A stretch of 64,000 nucleotides of DNA from Leptolyngbya sp. NIES-2104 (GTDB lineage Bacteria; Cyanobacteriota; Cyanobacteriia; Leptolyngbyales; Leptolyngbyaceae), in contig NZ_BBWW01000001.1 of the NCBI RefSeq assembly GCF_001485215.1, positions 3,348,001 to 3,412,000 on the forward strand, written 5' to 3'. The notes beneath the pieces were generated by a model. That model had not been told where the DNA came from and ran no database searches. It saw only the letters and a program-made list of their open reading frames with translations. Every line of letters starts with the position of its first letter. The stretch's first letter is position 1. Positions 54,663 through 63,736 of this stretch are shown here, piece after piece. A program made the position numbers and the translations under genes.

Positions 54663-54941
54663 CTTTTGCAAAATTGTCACAGACACGATTGCAACAAGTC
54701 ACATCAGATAGCCCCATTTTGAACAAATTTTAGGTAGCAAAAGCAACACTAAGCAAATTTCATTGTGACACTCTAAGTACACGACTGTTGTAAATTGTGA
54801 ATTCAGATGATGTAAGCTAAAGTTGCACAAAGTAGATCGTGTCTCTGTATTGAGCGATCATTAAGTAGCAGGGTTGTAGATACCATCAGGAACTGTCCTG
54901 GAATGGTTTAGAGAATTGTTCAACTTCACCCGATCCAAGCA

Positions 54942-57140
54942 ATGAGATCCAAGAACAGTAGCGACTCTGGTGCGATGTCTCTCAACGCCCTAGAGCAGAT
55001 TGACTTTCAAAATTACTGGTTAATTGTAAAACGCCGCTGGAAACCAACTGCTGCGATCTTTGCGGTAGCGTTAATAGGTTCAAGCATCATTGCTTCCCTA
55101 CAAAAGCCGAGCTATGTAGCAGATGGCAAACTACTGCTGCGAGCGAATCGTCTTCCTTCACTAACCGGTCTAGGCGGCGAATCGGCTGGACGCATCTCGA
55201 ATCTGACGATGCAAAGCAATCCGGTGCGAACAGAAGCCCAAACTGTTCTATCACGTCCGATTATTCAGCGCACCATTGATGCGCTGAAGCTAACCGATGC
55301 TTCCGGTAAACCGTTACATCCTGATTCACTCGCTCGATCGATTAAGGTCAAAGATGTTTCCGGCACAGATGTTCTCGAAATCACTTACGAAGATCAAAAT
55401 GCTGCAAAAGCGGCGGCTGTGATCAATCAAGTGATGAAAGAGTACCTTGCCAGCAATCTGCAAGACAATCGCTCTGAAGCGATCGCAGCACGAGAATTTA
55501 TCGCCGAACAGCTTCCAAAAACAGAAGCGAATGTTCGACAAGCAGAATCCGCCCTGCGTCGATTCAAAGAAGACAGCGGTGTGGCTGACATCAAAGGCGA
55601 AGAAGATCGCTTAACCGAAACAGTCGGTGAAATCGAAAAGCAAATTGCAGCAACAAACACAGAACTAGCAGAGACGGATACTCGATACGGTACGCTGTCT
55701 GGCACGTTAAACATGAGTCCAGAACGTGCGATCGACATCAATGCACTGAGCCAAGATTCTAAAGTTCAGCAATTGTCTAAACAGCTTCAAGAGACTGAAA
55801 CTCAATTAGAGCTAGAACGAACTCGATTTACCGGAAAGCATCCGGCGATCGCAAATTTAGAACAACGAGTTTCTACCCTACAAGGATTGCTCCAAGAGCG
55901 AATTACTCAAACAGTAGGAGATGGTTCAGTCTCAGAAAGTGAGCTTGCACCCGGAGACATTCGGCAAGGCTTGATGAAAGATTTTGTAAACGCTGAAGTA
56001 CAGCGTCTTTCTTTGAGTAGTCGCCTAGCTTCTTTGACGAACACTCGTGATGCTTACCGCAATCGAGTCCGACAAGTGCCCCGACTCGAACAATCGCAGC
56101 GAGAGCTTCAACGCCGTTTAGAAGCTGCACAATCGACCTATGAATCGCTGTTGAAAAAGCTTCAGGAAGTAGAACTCACCGAGAAGCAAAATGTCGGTAC
56201 GGCGCGAATTATTGAACAAGCTGCTGTGCCTGACGCTCCCGCTCGATCGACCGCAAATCTGATTATCATGATGGGCGCGGTGATTGCGACTTTGATTTCG
56301 TTAGCAGCAATTACCTTCTTAGAACTGCGCGACAAATCGATCAAAACGCTCAAAGAAGCTCGCGACCTGTTTGGATACACCTGGCTGGGAACGATTCCTT
56401 ACTTTGGTAAGCCTGTCCCGAATCGATCGAACAAACTCGAATGGTCGATTCCAGAACTTCCTGTTCGTGATGCACCGCGATCAACGGTGAGCGCTTCCTA
56501 TCGAATGCTGCAAGCAAATCTCAAATTTTTGAGCCTTGATGAAAAGCTGAAGAGCATCGTGATCACAAGTTCTGTTCCGCGTGAAGGAAAGTCTACCGTT
56601 GCAGCAAATCTGGCGGCAACCATGGCGACTTTGGGACGCAGAACATTGTTAATCGATGCTGACCTGCATCATCCGTCACAACATCACATCTGGCATCTGA
56701 CGAATGTTTCAGGCTTAAGTCACCTGATTGTCGAGCAAAATCGAGGACGCGACTCGATCGTGCCTGTGATGGATAATCTCGATGTGTTGACCTGCGGCGT
56801 GATTCCACCGAATCCATTAGCACTGCTCGATTCTAAACGGATGGCATCTTTGATCGAATCGTTCGAGCAGCAGTATGATTTCGTGATCGTCGATGCTCCG
56901 CCATTGATTGTTGCAGCCGAAGCGCTAACACTTGGAAAGATCGCTGATGGAGTGTTGCTGGTTGCGCGTCCGGGTGTGGTCGATCATGCAAGTGCAGTCA
57001 CTGCGAAAGAACTCTTAGAGCAATCGTCTCAGAATGTTCTGGGGATGGTGATCAATGGTGCTATCTCTGAAAATGAGGTGCAAAAATCCTACTACGATCA
57101 CGATGATTACATTGAAACCTCTGCGGCAGGAGTGCTCTAA
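54942..57140 (+). CDS. Wzc-type polysaccharide co-polymerase with BY-kinase domain
   Basis: The 732-residue protein has a Wzz-type N-terminus with a membrane helix (about 36-51), a long periplasmic coiled coil (about 170-440), a second helix (about 440-465) and a cytoplasmic ATPase: Walker A VPREGKSTVAANLA with Lys550, Walker A' TLLIDADLHHPS and Walker B FVIVDAPP. The C-terminus SYYDHDDY gives tyrosines 717, 718 and 723, a short Tyr cluster of the kind autophosphorylated in BY-kinases. It controls chain length and export in Wzx/Wzy systems. No Wzb phosphatase or Wza porin is near. Confidence 0.9.
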   Translation: MRSKNSSDSGAMSLNALEQIDFQNYWLIVKRRWKPTAAIFAVALIGSSIIASLQKPSYVADGKLLLRANRLPSLTGLGGESAGRISNLTMQSNPVRTEAQTVLSRPIIQRTIDALKLTDASGKPLHPDSLARSIKVKDVSGTDVLEITYEDQNAAKAAAVINQVMKEYLASNLQDNRSEAIAAREFIAEQLPKTEANVRQAESALRRFKEDSGVADIKGEEDRLTETVGEIEKQIAATNTELAETDTRYGTLSGTLNMSPERAIDINALSQDSKVQQLSKQLQETETQLELERTRFTGKHPAIANLEQRVSTLQGLLQERITQTVGDGSVSESELAPGDIRQGLMKDFVNAEVQRLSLSSRLASLTNTRDAYRNRVRQVPRLEQSQRELQRRLEAAQSTYESLLKKLQEVELTEKQNVGTARIIEQAAVPDAPARSTANLIIMMGAVIATLISLAAITFLELRDKSIKTLKEARDLFGYTWLGTIPYFGKPVPNRSNKLEWSIPELPVRDAPRSTVSASYRMLQANLKFLSLDEKLKSIVITSSVPREGKSTVAANLAATMATLGRRTLLIDADLHHPSQHHIWHLTNVSGLSHLIVEQNRGRDSIVPVMDNLDVLTCGVIPPNPLALLDSKRMASLIESFEQQYDFVIVDAPPLIVAAEALTLGKIADGVLLVARPGVVDHASAVTAKELLEQSSQNVLGMVINGAISENEVQKSYYDHDDYIETSAAGVL

Positions 57141-57142
57141 AT

Positions 57143-57168
57143 TCCATTCATGTTTAAGTGCGAATGGA
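57143..57168. terminator. Inverted repeat between the Wzc and Wzx genes
   Basis: TCCATTC and GAATGGA form a 7-bp stem around 12 nt, directly after the Wzc stop codon. There is no T-run, so it may be an RNA-processing or weak attenuation element. Confidence 0.25.
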
Positions 57169-57210
57169 TCGTCCGTTGACATGTTTTGGAAGTGATGACA
57201 GGGAAATAAC

Positions 57211-58596
57211 ATGAGTTTGCGATCGAAAGTGATGCGCGGGAGTGCCTATCTCGTGTTTCGAGAAGGGCTAGGAATGTTAATCAGCATCGGGAATGTTCTT
57301 CTGGTGACTCGTAGCATTGGTCCAACTCAGTATGGATTGTTTGCGACCGCGTTTGGATTAAGCCAATTTATTCAAACTTTTGGGCATTTGGGTGTCGGAG
57401 TTTACCTGATTCGCCAAGAAGGAGAACAATCACACAGAGACTATCACCAAGCGTTCACATTGTTACTAGGCTTGGGGGTAGCGTTTGGCTCGATCGCATT
57501 TCTCTCTGTTCCCCTGCTGCAATCCTGGTTAAACATTGACGGATTTGCGCCGCTGTTTGAATTGCTCGTTCTTTTCTCGTTTCTCACCGTCATCGATCAA
57601 GCTCCACTGGCAAAGTTAGAGCGCGATCTAGAGTTCAAGCGAATTGCTTGGGTGGAACTATTGGGACAGTTACTGATGTTCATCGTTTCGCTCAGTCTAG
57701 CGGTGAAAGGGTTTGGTGCTTGGGCACCGACGATCGGCTGGTGTGCTCAACAATTTCAGACCTGTATTTTGCTGTGGGCAGTATCGCGATTGCGTCCTAA
57801 GCTGTGTTGGGATCGCGATCGCGTTAAAGAAATGTTGTCTTACGGGTTTGGTGTCTCTGCTTCGGGCTGGGTTTGGTATCTCAAAACGTTGATCAATCCG
57901 TTGATTGTGGGACGGTTTGCAGGTGAAACCGCAGTCGGGCAGATTGCTCTGGCGCTTCGGATGTTAGATGTTTTAAGCTTTGCAAAATCAGCGACTTATC
58001 GAATCTCGATCGCGGCTCTTGCTCAAATTCAAACCGATGGACAGCGATTGAAACAAGCCATTTCCGAAGGGATGGAACTTCAGCTTTTAGCATTAGGACC
58101 GATTCTCGTGATTGCAAGCTGGATTGGTCCGATCGTGTTCCCGATTTTGTTTGGAGCAGAATGGATACCTGCAATGGCAATATTTCCGCTGCTGGGTGTT
58201 ACCTATCTCACAAATGCAGCTTTTAATTTACATTGTTCTACGCTGTATGTTCTCAAGCGAAACTGGGAAGTCACCGCGTTTCATGCCGCTTACGTGTTCT
58301 TATTTGGAATTCTGGCATTTTTCTTAGTGCCTCGGCTTGGAATCTTTGGGTATGCTTGGGCGGAAGTTTTCTCGATCGTGGCTTACTCGATTGCTCACTT
58401 GTACATTCATCGATTGATTGGAAGTCCGAACTATCAGATTGCTGTGATCTGGTGGGCTGCGTTTATTCTGGCAATGTTTAGCTATCAGTTAGGCTGGTGG
58501 GTGGTGGGCGTGTTGGGGTTTGTTCTATTGCTTCCAGAAACCCGTAGTCGTCTCACACTGTATTTCAAGCATTTCCGCGCTATCAAAACGGGGTGA
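57211..58596 (+). CDS. Wzx-type flippase
   Basis: The 461-residue protein has about 12 hydrophobic segments and the start MSLRSKVMRGSAYLVFREGLG typical of the polysaccharide-transporter (MOP) family, with TRSIGPTQYGLF and a late YGFGVSASGWVWYLKTLINPLIVGRF. It flips lipid-linked oligosaccharide repeat units across the inner membrane. GGGAAATAAC precedes the ATG. It is 15 bp from the following GT2 gene. Confidence 0.85.
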   Translation: MSLRSKVMRGSAYLVFREGLGMLISIGNVLLVTRSIGPTQYGLFATAFGLSQFIQTFGHLGVGVYLIRQEGEQSHRDYHQAFTLLLGLGVAFGSIAFLSVPLLQSWLNIDGFAPLFELLVLFSFLTVIDQAPLAKLERDLEFKRIAWVELLGQLLMFIVSLSLAVKGFGAWAPTIGWCAQQFQTCILLWAVSRLRPKLCWDRDRVKEMLSYGFGVSASGWVWYLKTLINPLIVGRFAGETAVGQIALALRMLDVLSFAKSATYRISIAALAQIQTDGQRLKQAISEGMELQLLALGPILVIASWIGPIVFPILFGAEWIPAMAIFPLLGVTYLTNAAFNLHCSTLYVLKRNWEVTAFHAAYVFLFGILAFFLVPRLGIFGYAWAEVFSIVAYSIAHLYIHRLIGSPNYQIAVIWWAAFILAMFSYQLGWWVVGVLGFVLLLPETRSRLTLYFKHFRAIKTG

Positions 58597-58601
58597 AATC
58601 G

Positions 58602-59516
58602 ATGAATCCACTCGTTAGCATTATTATCAATAACTATAACTATGCGGACTATCTCGGAGCCGCGATCGAGAGCGCTCTTTCTCAGTCTTATTCCAATATT
58701 GAAGTGATCGTCGTCGATGATGGTTCTACAGATTCTTCACGGGCGATCATTGCTCATTACGGCGATCGCATTCTTCCGATTCTCAAATCAAATGGGGGTC
58801 AAGCTTCCGCGTTCAATGCGGGATTTGCAGCGAGTCGAGGAGAGTTTATCTGTTTTCTCGATTCCGATGATGTGTTGATTCGCGATCGCGTTTCGATCGA
58901 GCTTCAAGCGCTAATTAATTCCCCTGATGCTGGATGGTCTTATCACCAATTGAGCTTTATCGATAAAGCGGGATTACCTTTAGCACAATCTCCAGAACCG
59001 TTGCCTGAAGCAATCTACAGGTTCGATTTTCGTCAAGAAATGCAGCAAGGAACACTCAATCACATTCCGCTGCCGCTTCCTGGAACTGATGGTTATTTAT
59101 ATCGTCGATCGCATTTACAGCAAATTCTTCCAATGCCTGAAGGTGAAGGCGTTTCGCTGAATGATTCGTACCTCCAATATGCCAGTTTTGCCCTTTCAAA
59201 AGGAATCGCGCTAACCGCTCAACTGCATCAACAGCGGATTCATGGAAACAATTCGTTTACCCTAAGACGCGATCGCGCCAAAGTAAAGCTTAGAGCTAAA
59301 ATCCATCTCCTCAGCGCCTACTGGCTCAGAGCAAACTTTCCAGAAATTCATCGTTACACCGATAAACTATTTTCAGTCGGTCTTGGACTGTCCTGGAAAA
59401 CAGGCGGCATTGCTCCGAACTATCAAGAGCTACCCGAAAAATACTGCACAAGTTTGCCCCTGCTCGATCGCATCAAAATTTACACCAGAGCTATTTACTA
59501 CTTCTTAAAACCATGA
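58602..59516 (+). CDS. Family 2 glycosyltransferase
   Basis: The 304-residue GT-A enzyme has VSIIINNYNYADYLGAAIESAL, EVIVVDDGSTDSS, NGGQASAFNAGFA and FICFLDSDDVL, with the DxD metal-binding site. There is no membrane segment, so it is cytoplasmic. GTG 58593 is an alternative start. The stop overlaps the ligase/polymerase gene by 4 bp (ATGA). Confidence 0.85.
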   Translation: MNPLVSIIINNYNYADYLGAAIESALSQSYSNIEVIVVDDGSTDSSRAIIAHYGDRILPILKSNGGQASAFNAGFAASRGEFICFLDSDDVLIRDRVSIELQALINSPDAGWSYHQLSFIDKAGLPLAQSPEPLPEAIYRFDFRQEMQQGTLNHIPLPLPGTDGYLYRRSHLQQILPMPEGEGVSLNDSYLQYASFALSKGIALTAQLHQQRIHGNNSFTLRRDRAKVKLRAKIHLLSAYWLRANFPEIHRYTDKLFSVGLGLSWKTGGIAPNYQELPEKYCTSLPLLDRIKIYTRAIYYFLKP

Positions 59517-60799
59517 GCCGACTCGATCGATTTGAATGGGGCTACGCGATTCTCGTTTTAATTTATTTCTCAGGCTGTCTCACCAACATCATGAACGGCT
59601 CGATTCTCTTGCCGCAAGAATCGACACCAGAGATTAACGTGATCGCGAGTCCAGTCGTCTCAGCCTTTCAGAATCTTCTGTTCCTGATTTTATTTGGCTT
59701 AATTGCGCTGCGGTTCAAACAATTTCTACCCGTTCTGATGACCCGAAAAATGGTTTGGGTGATTGTTGGAATTGCAGTGAGTTCCGTGATGTGGTCAGAA
59801 GTTCCAGACCAAACGTTTCGGCGCGGTAATCTTTTACTGTTTAGTACGCTACTCGCATTGTATTTCGCGATGCGATTTTCTTTACGGCAACAGCTTCACA
59901 TGCTCGCACAAAGCTCTGGAATTCTAGCAGTATCAAACTTTCTATTTACTGTCGCGTTCCCCAGTCAAGGAATCAATCGCGTGAATCATGCGGGCGCATG
60001 GATGGGAATTACGCTGCACAAAAATGGTTTAGCGGGGTTGATGGTGCTCAGTGCGATCGTCTTTTTCTCGATCGTCACCGACAAACGCGAACGCACTCCA
60101 GCCGCGATCGGCGGTCTTGCTCTTTCTGTGTTGTTAGTCATTCTTTCTACCTCCCGCACCGGACTTTCAGTCATGATTTTGCTGATGGCGCTGATTTATG
60201 TGTTCAAACTGCTGCAATGGCGATCGACGTTTGCGCTCCCCGCATTCCTTTCTGCCTTTTTGACGATCGGAGCTACGATCGTGCTGCTCGTCGATAACTA
60301 TGAGAAAATCCTGACTTCGATGGGCAGAGATGCCACGCTGACAGGACGCACAACGATTTGGGAAGTGGCGCTTGAACGCTGGGCGGAGCGTCCGTGGTTT
60401 GGCTATGGCTATCAGTCGTTTTGGATACCCGATCAAGGGAACTCTCTGGAAGTGCTTTACCGAATGAGTTGGCAACCTGCTCACGGACACAATGGGTTTC
60501 TCGACCTCTTAGTTGAGCTTGGAGCCGTTGGATTTTTAGCGTTTGCGATTAGTTTATTCGTAGCATTCAAACGTGCGATCGCTTGGTACAAACTGAATCC
60601 GAATGCCGTTGGAGCAATTCCCTTAGCTTCCTTTTGCTACATCATCATGTACAACCTAACGGAAAGTTCATTGCTGTTTACCCCGAATGGGATTAACTGG
60701 TTTCTCTATGTGTTAATGAGTACAGCAGTCTTAGTTCAACCCTTTCCAGTTTCCAAGTCCACAGAGTCGCATATTGCTTCATCCTTACCCAGCGTGTGA
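59513..60799 (+). CDS. Wzy/O-antigen-ligase-family polymerase
   Basis: The 428-residue protein has about 10 hydrophobic segments and the Wzy_C/WaaL signature: a large periplasmic loop with RTTIWEVALERWAERPWFGYGYQSFW and GHNGFLDLLVELGAVGFLAF. Next to Wzx and Wzc it is most likely the polymerase (ExoQ-like), which joins repeat units at the periplasmic face; ligase activity is an alternative. Its TGA stop lies inside the CRP-type palindrome at 60795-60810. Confidence 0.85.
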   Translation: MSRLDRFEWGYAILVLIYFSGCLTNIMNGSILLPQESTPEINVIASPVVSAFQNLLFLILFGLIALRFKQFLPVLMTRKMVWVIVGIAVSSVMWSEVPDQTFRRGNLLLFSTLLALYFAMRFSLRQQLHMLAQSSGILAVSNFLFTVAFPSQGINRVNHAGAWMGITLHKNGLAGLMVLSAIVFFSIVTDKRERTPAAIGGLALSVLLVILSTSRTGLSVMILLMALIYVFKLLQWRSTFALPAFLSAFLTIGATIVLLVDNYEKILTSMGRDATLTGRTTIWEVALERWAERPWFGYGYQSFWIPDQGNSLEVLYRMSWQPAHGHNGFLDLLVELGAVGFLAFAISLFVAFKRAIAWYKLNPNAVGAIPLASFCYIIMYNLTESSLLFTPNGINWFLYVLMSTAVLVQPFPVSKSTESHIASSLPSV

Positions 60800-60810
60800 T
60801 CAAGATCACA
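60795..60810 (+). promoter_or_regulatory. Candidate cAMP-receptor-protein (SYCRP1-type) binding site
   Basis: TGTGATCAAGATCACA is a perfect palindrome that matches the CRP consensus TGTGA-N6-TCACA exactly. It lies 93 bp upstream of the CpdA-like cAMP phosphodiesterase gene and overlaps the stop of the polymerase gene. Confidence 0.65.
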
Positions 60811-60903
60811 GCATCAGCGGGAAGAGATCGCAAAAGGCAACTGACACAACGAGTAAGCTAAAGAAAACGGACTCGCTTTATCTGTGTTAATCGCTCTGTG
60901 TGT

Positions 60904-61692
60904 ATGAATTCGTCACCCCTCCGAATTGCTCAAATGACTGATTTGCACTTGTTCGCCAAATCAGGTCAGTGTTTGTTAGGAATGCCGACCTTACGATCGC
61001 TCAATGCACTCATCGAGCAATTTCAACAACTCCGCCCAAAACCTGATCTATTACTGCTCACAGGCGATTTGTCACAAGATGGCACGATCGAGTCTTATGA
61101 TCGCTTACAGAGATTACTTAGTCCTCTCCAGATTCCGATCTATTGGCTCCCTGGAAATCACGATTGCATCGAAGTAATGGAGCGATCGTTAACGCAGTTC
61201 TTACCCGACAAAACCTTCGAGCAAAATGGCTGGCGGTTTTTGTTGCTCAATTCTCAAGATCCAGGCTGTGTGCATGGGCGACTCTCTGCGGAGAGTTTGA
61301 ACTGGCTCGATCGACAACTCTCGAAGCATCCAAATTTCCCAACCCTGATTTCTCTACATCATCCACCGTTTGCCGTGAATTCAACCTGGCTCGATACCAG
61401 TATCTTGCAGAACACAGCGGAATTTTTGGAGATTGTCGATCGCTATCCTCAAGTCAAGCTGATTGTTTTCGGACACATTCACCAAGAGTTTCAGCGTCAA
61501 CGCAACACGGTCACTTTCCTAGGAACGCCTTCGACTTGTATTCAATTTGCACGAGAAAGTGACGACTTTGCTTTAGGGCAAGAGCCGCCCGGATTCCGAC
61601 TGATTGAGCTTTATCCGGACGGAACCTGGACTTCACAAGTAAAGCGAGTGCAATTCAGCCATGTCCTCGATTTAGCGGCAACGGGCTACTAA
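60904..61692 (+). CDS. cpdA: CpdA-like cyclic-nucleotide phosphodiesterase
   Basis: The 262-residue metallophosphoesterase has the five CpdA motifs: TDLHLF (Asp and His), LLTGDLSQDG, LPGNHD, SLHHPPF and VFGHIHQEF. The length and order match 3',5'-cAMP phosphodiesterases, which hydrolyse cAMP to AMP and set cAMP levels. ATG 60904 is preferred to GTG 60898. A CRP-type palindrome upstream suggests feedback by cAMP. The gene is convergent with, and overlaps by 4 bp, the META-domain gene. Confidence 0.85.
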   Translation: MNSSPLRIAQMTDLHLFAKSGQCLLGMPTLRSLNALIEQFQQLRPKPDLLLLTGDLSQDGTIESYDRLQRLLSPLQIPIYWLPGNHDCIEVMERSLTQFLPDKTFEQNGWRFLLLNSQDPGCVHGRLSAESLNWLDRQLSKHPNFPTLISLHHPPFAVNSTWLDTSILQNTAEFLEIVDRYPQVKLIVFGHIHQEFQRQRNTVTFLGTPSTCIQFARESDDFALGQEPPGFRLIELYPDGTWTSQVKRVQFSHVLDLAATGY

Positions 61693-62192
61693 GATTTCTC
61701 AGTGATTCGCGAAAACCTCAGCGGTTGATCCGATCCTTCCACATCAATCAGCAAGAACGATCCGTCTAATCGAACTCGTTGCGCCTGCTGTAATGCCTCA
61801 AAAAATCTTGTTTCTTGGTTCATTAACGCGGGCGAACAGGCTTTTTTCGTTGCCCCGATCGCGCCAACTTTAAAGGCATTTCCCTGCTGTTGAAATTCTG
61901 CAAAATACTGATTACAGCCGCCTCGCCCAGTAAGCCGATTCGTACTATCAAATCGCAGCGTCGTTTGAGCACGATCGAGCACTCCAGTGCCGCTAAGATC
62001 TTCTAATAACCATTCTGTATTCGTTAGATTCATTCGATACCGATTACACCAAGCTTGTTTTGCAGGACTCCAGACTTCACGGGTGAGACAGTTATATCGC
62101 GGAACGCTTCGACTCGGTGCTGCCACACTGGGAGAAATAAGACTCATCACACCGAGGCTAGAGAGCGCTAATAAAATCAGTGCCTTCTTCAT
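61689..62192 (-). CDS. Exported META-domain protein
   Basis: The 167-residue product has a signal peptide (1-24, SVAA-PSR) and a short Cys-containing stretch, followed from ~57 by a META (HslJ-type) domain: NTEWLLEDLSG, TLRFDSTNRLTGRGGCNQYFAEF, IGATKKACSPALMNQETRFFEAL. In Escherichia coli HslJ is a heat-inducible outer-membrane lipoprotein tied to novobiocin resistance; the role here is unknown. It is convergent with cpdA. Confidence 0.8.
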   Translation of the reverse strand: MKKALILLALSSLGVMSLISPSVAAPSRSVPRYNCLTREVWSPAKQAWCNRYRMNLTNTEWLLEDLSGTGVLDRAQTTLRFDSTNRLTGRGGCNQYFAEFQQQGNAFKVGAIGATKKACSPALMNQETRFFEALQQAQRVRLDGSFLLIDVEGSDQPLRFSRITEKS

Positions 62193-62281
62193 TTAAAACA
62201 ATAGTAACAGTGAACAATTCTATGCTGTCAGCTTGTTAGAAATAGAACAGTACCGTTTCAAAAATTGATCCAATTGACTGA

Positions 62282-63736
62282 TCAACTCAATCGATCGAAC
62301 TGATACTGATAAAGCTGCTTCAATGCTCCAATAATTTTCTTCGCATAGCGCGGATCAGCAGAGTAATACGCTGCTAACTGCTCGATCTGAGGCGCAACCC
62401 CCCGCGCAATAAAACGAAACCGTGGAGTAACCGCTTCTTGTGCCAAAGGTTCGATACTGGCATAAGTTTTCAGCATCTGAATATGGGCGCGTACTCCCGT
62501 TCTCGCATTCGGAAAAGTCGCAGTTTCTGAAACTCCGACCTCTTTCAAAGCAGCAAAATTATTTTGATCGGGCTGTGCAGTTGTGCCAAAGCGGAAAAAA
62601 TTAGTTTCTAACAATGCTTGAGTAAAGGCAATATCCGCATTGACTCCTTCGATCGAAGCTTCTTCCAAATACAAATCGATGATCTCAGGAAATGCTCTGA
62701 GTGCTTGTGGATTATTTTGCTGTAAAAAAGCTTGCAGCGTTGCTTTTGAAAGATAACCCCGCCCCATCACCCGCCCGATGCGGTTCGAGTTTGGAAGAAC
62801 CGTTTCGACGACCAAAGTTCGCTCCGGCGAATTCCAACCGACAACCGCACCCGCACCCCGTAAATCGATCGCTCGAATATACGTCATGTTGCGATAGGTA
62901 ATCAGTTGCGCCGCTCTGGGACGCTTAAAATCGATCGTTAGTCCATTGAGTAACGCGATCGGTAAATACGCATTTCTTCCTAAAAGCAGTCCTTGATTCT
63001 CAGAAAGCTGTCCATTCACTCGAATCCGAATTTGGGTCGTCCGCTGTTCGATGGGTTTCGGCACAATGCCTTTTGCAATGCCTTGAGCGATCGCTTGAGT
63101 TCGATTCAAAAGAATGGTTCGATCCTGCGGACTGGTCGAAAATCCGATCGAAAGCGCGATCGCTGGAATTTTCAACTGTCTTACAAATGGCAAATTTCCA
63201 AACGCCGTTTCTGTATCCGGTCGCGCTCCTCGATTCACCAACGTAGGCACATCCCCTAAAATTTGTTTGATCAAACTTTCGGCTTGCTGTTGAAGTTTCG
63301 GATTACCTGCACGAAAAAATGCTGCGGTTCCTCTCGCATCGGGATTGAGAAACGCATCCGTTTGAATCGACAATGCTAGACTGCCAGAACTTGCGCGACG
63401 ATTAATCCACGCGATCGCGCTTGTTGAATCCAACCCGTTTGGAACTGTCTGAACCATGAGTCCTTTCGATCGCAGTTCTGCCGCTACTTGATTTTGAAGT
63501 TTGACTAACGCAGCTTGAATCTCTGGGTTACTCGCTCTAGAGGGCGTAAATAGAAAAACTTGTCTGAGTGCTTGAGTCGTTTGTGCAGGTAGTTTCGGGC
63601 GAGTTGAATCGGGCGATGCGGGGGTCACACGCTCTGGAGTGATGACTCGATCGACATTCGCCTGAGCCACCGTGTTCTGACAGAATTTGTTTTGGACATA
63701 ACTATCATCCGGGCAGTGACTCGACTCGAAAATCAT
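62282..63736 (-). CDS. Amidase_3-like plus glucosaminidase-like cell-wall protein
   Basis: The 484-residue protein seems to combine an N-terminal amidase-like half (about 75-240; NPEIQAALVKLQNQ, ALSIQTDAFLNPDARGTAAFFRAGNP, FVRQLKIPAIALSIGFST), a copper-amine-oxidase-N-like/stalk domain (about 250-325) and a C-terminal glucosaminidase-like region (about 340-480; ASIEGVNADIAFTQALLETNFFRFG, NNFAALKEVG). The catalytic amidase His/Glu set is not fully visible. No convincing signal peptide is seen; TVAQA at ~23-27 looks like the end of one, but the preceding residues are polar. The start or an upstream frameshift needs attention. Confidence 0.65.
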   Translation of the reverse strand: MIFESSHCPDDSYVQNKFCQNTVAQANVDRVITPERVTPASPDSTRPKLPAQTTQALRQVFLFTPSRASNPEIQAALVKLQNQVAAELRSKGLMVQTVPNGLDSTSAIAWINRRASSGSLALSIQTDAFLNPDARGTAAFFRAGNPKLQQQAESLIKQILGDVPTLVNRGARPDTETAFGNLPFVRQLKIPAIALSIGFSTSPQDRTILLNRTQAIAQGIAKGIVPKPIEQRTTQIRIRVNGQLSENQGLLLGRNAYLPIALLNGLTIDFKRPRAAQLITYRNMTYIRAIDLRGAGAVVGWNSPERTLVVETVLPNSNRIGRVMGRGYLSKATLQAFLQQNNPQALRAFPEIIDLYLEEASIEGVNADIAFTQALLETNFFRFGTTAQPDQNNFAALKEVGVSETATFPNARTGVRAHIQMLKTYASIEPLAQEAVTPRFRFIARGVAPQIEQLAAYYSADPRYAKKIIGALKQLYQYQFDRLS

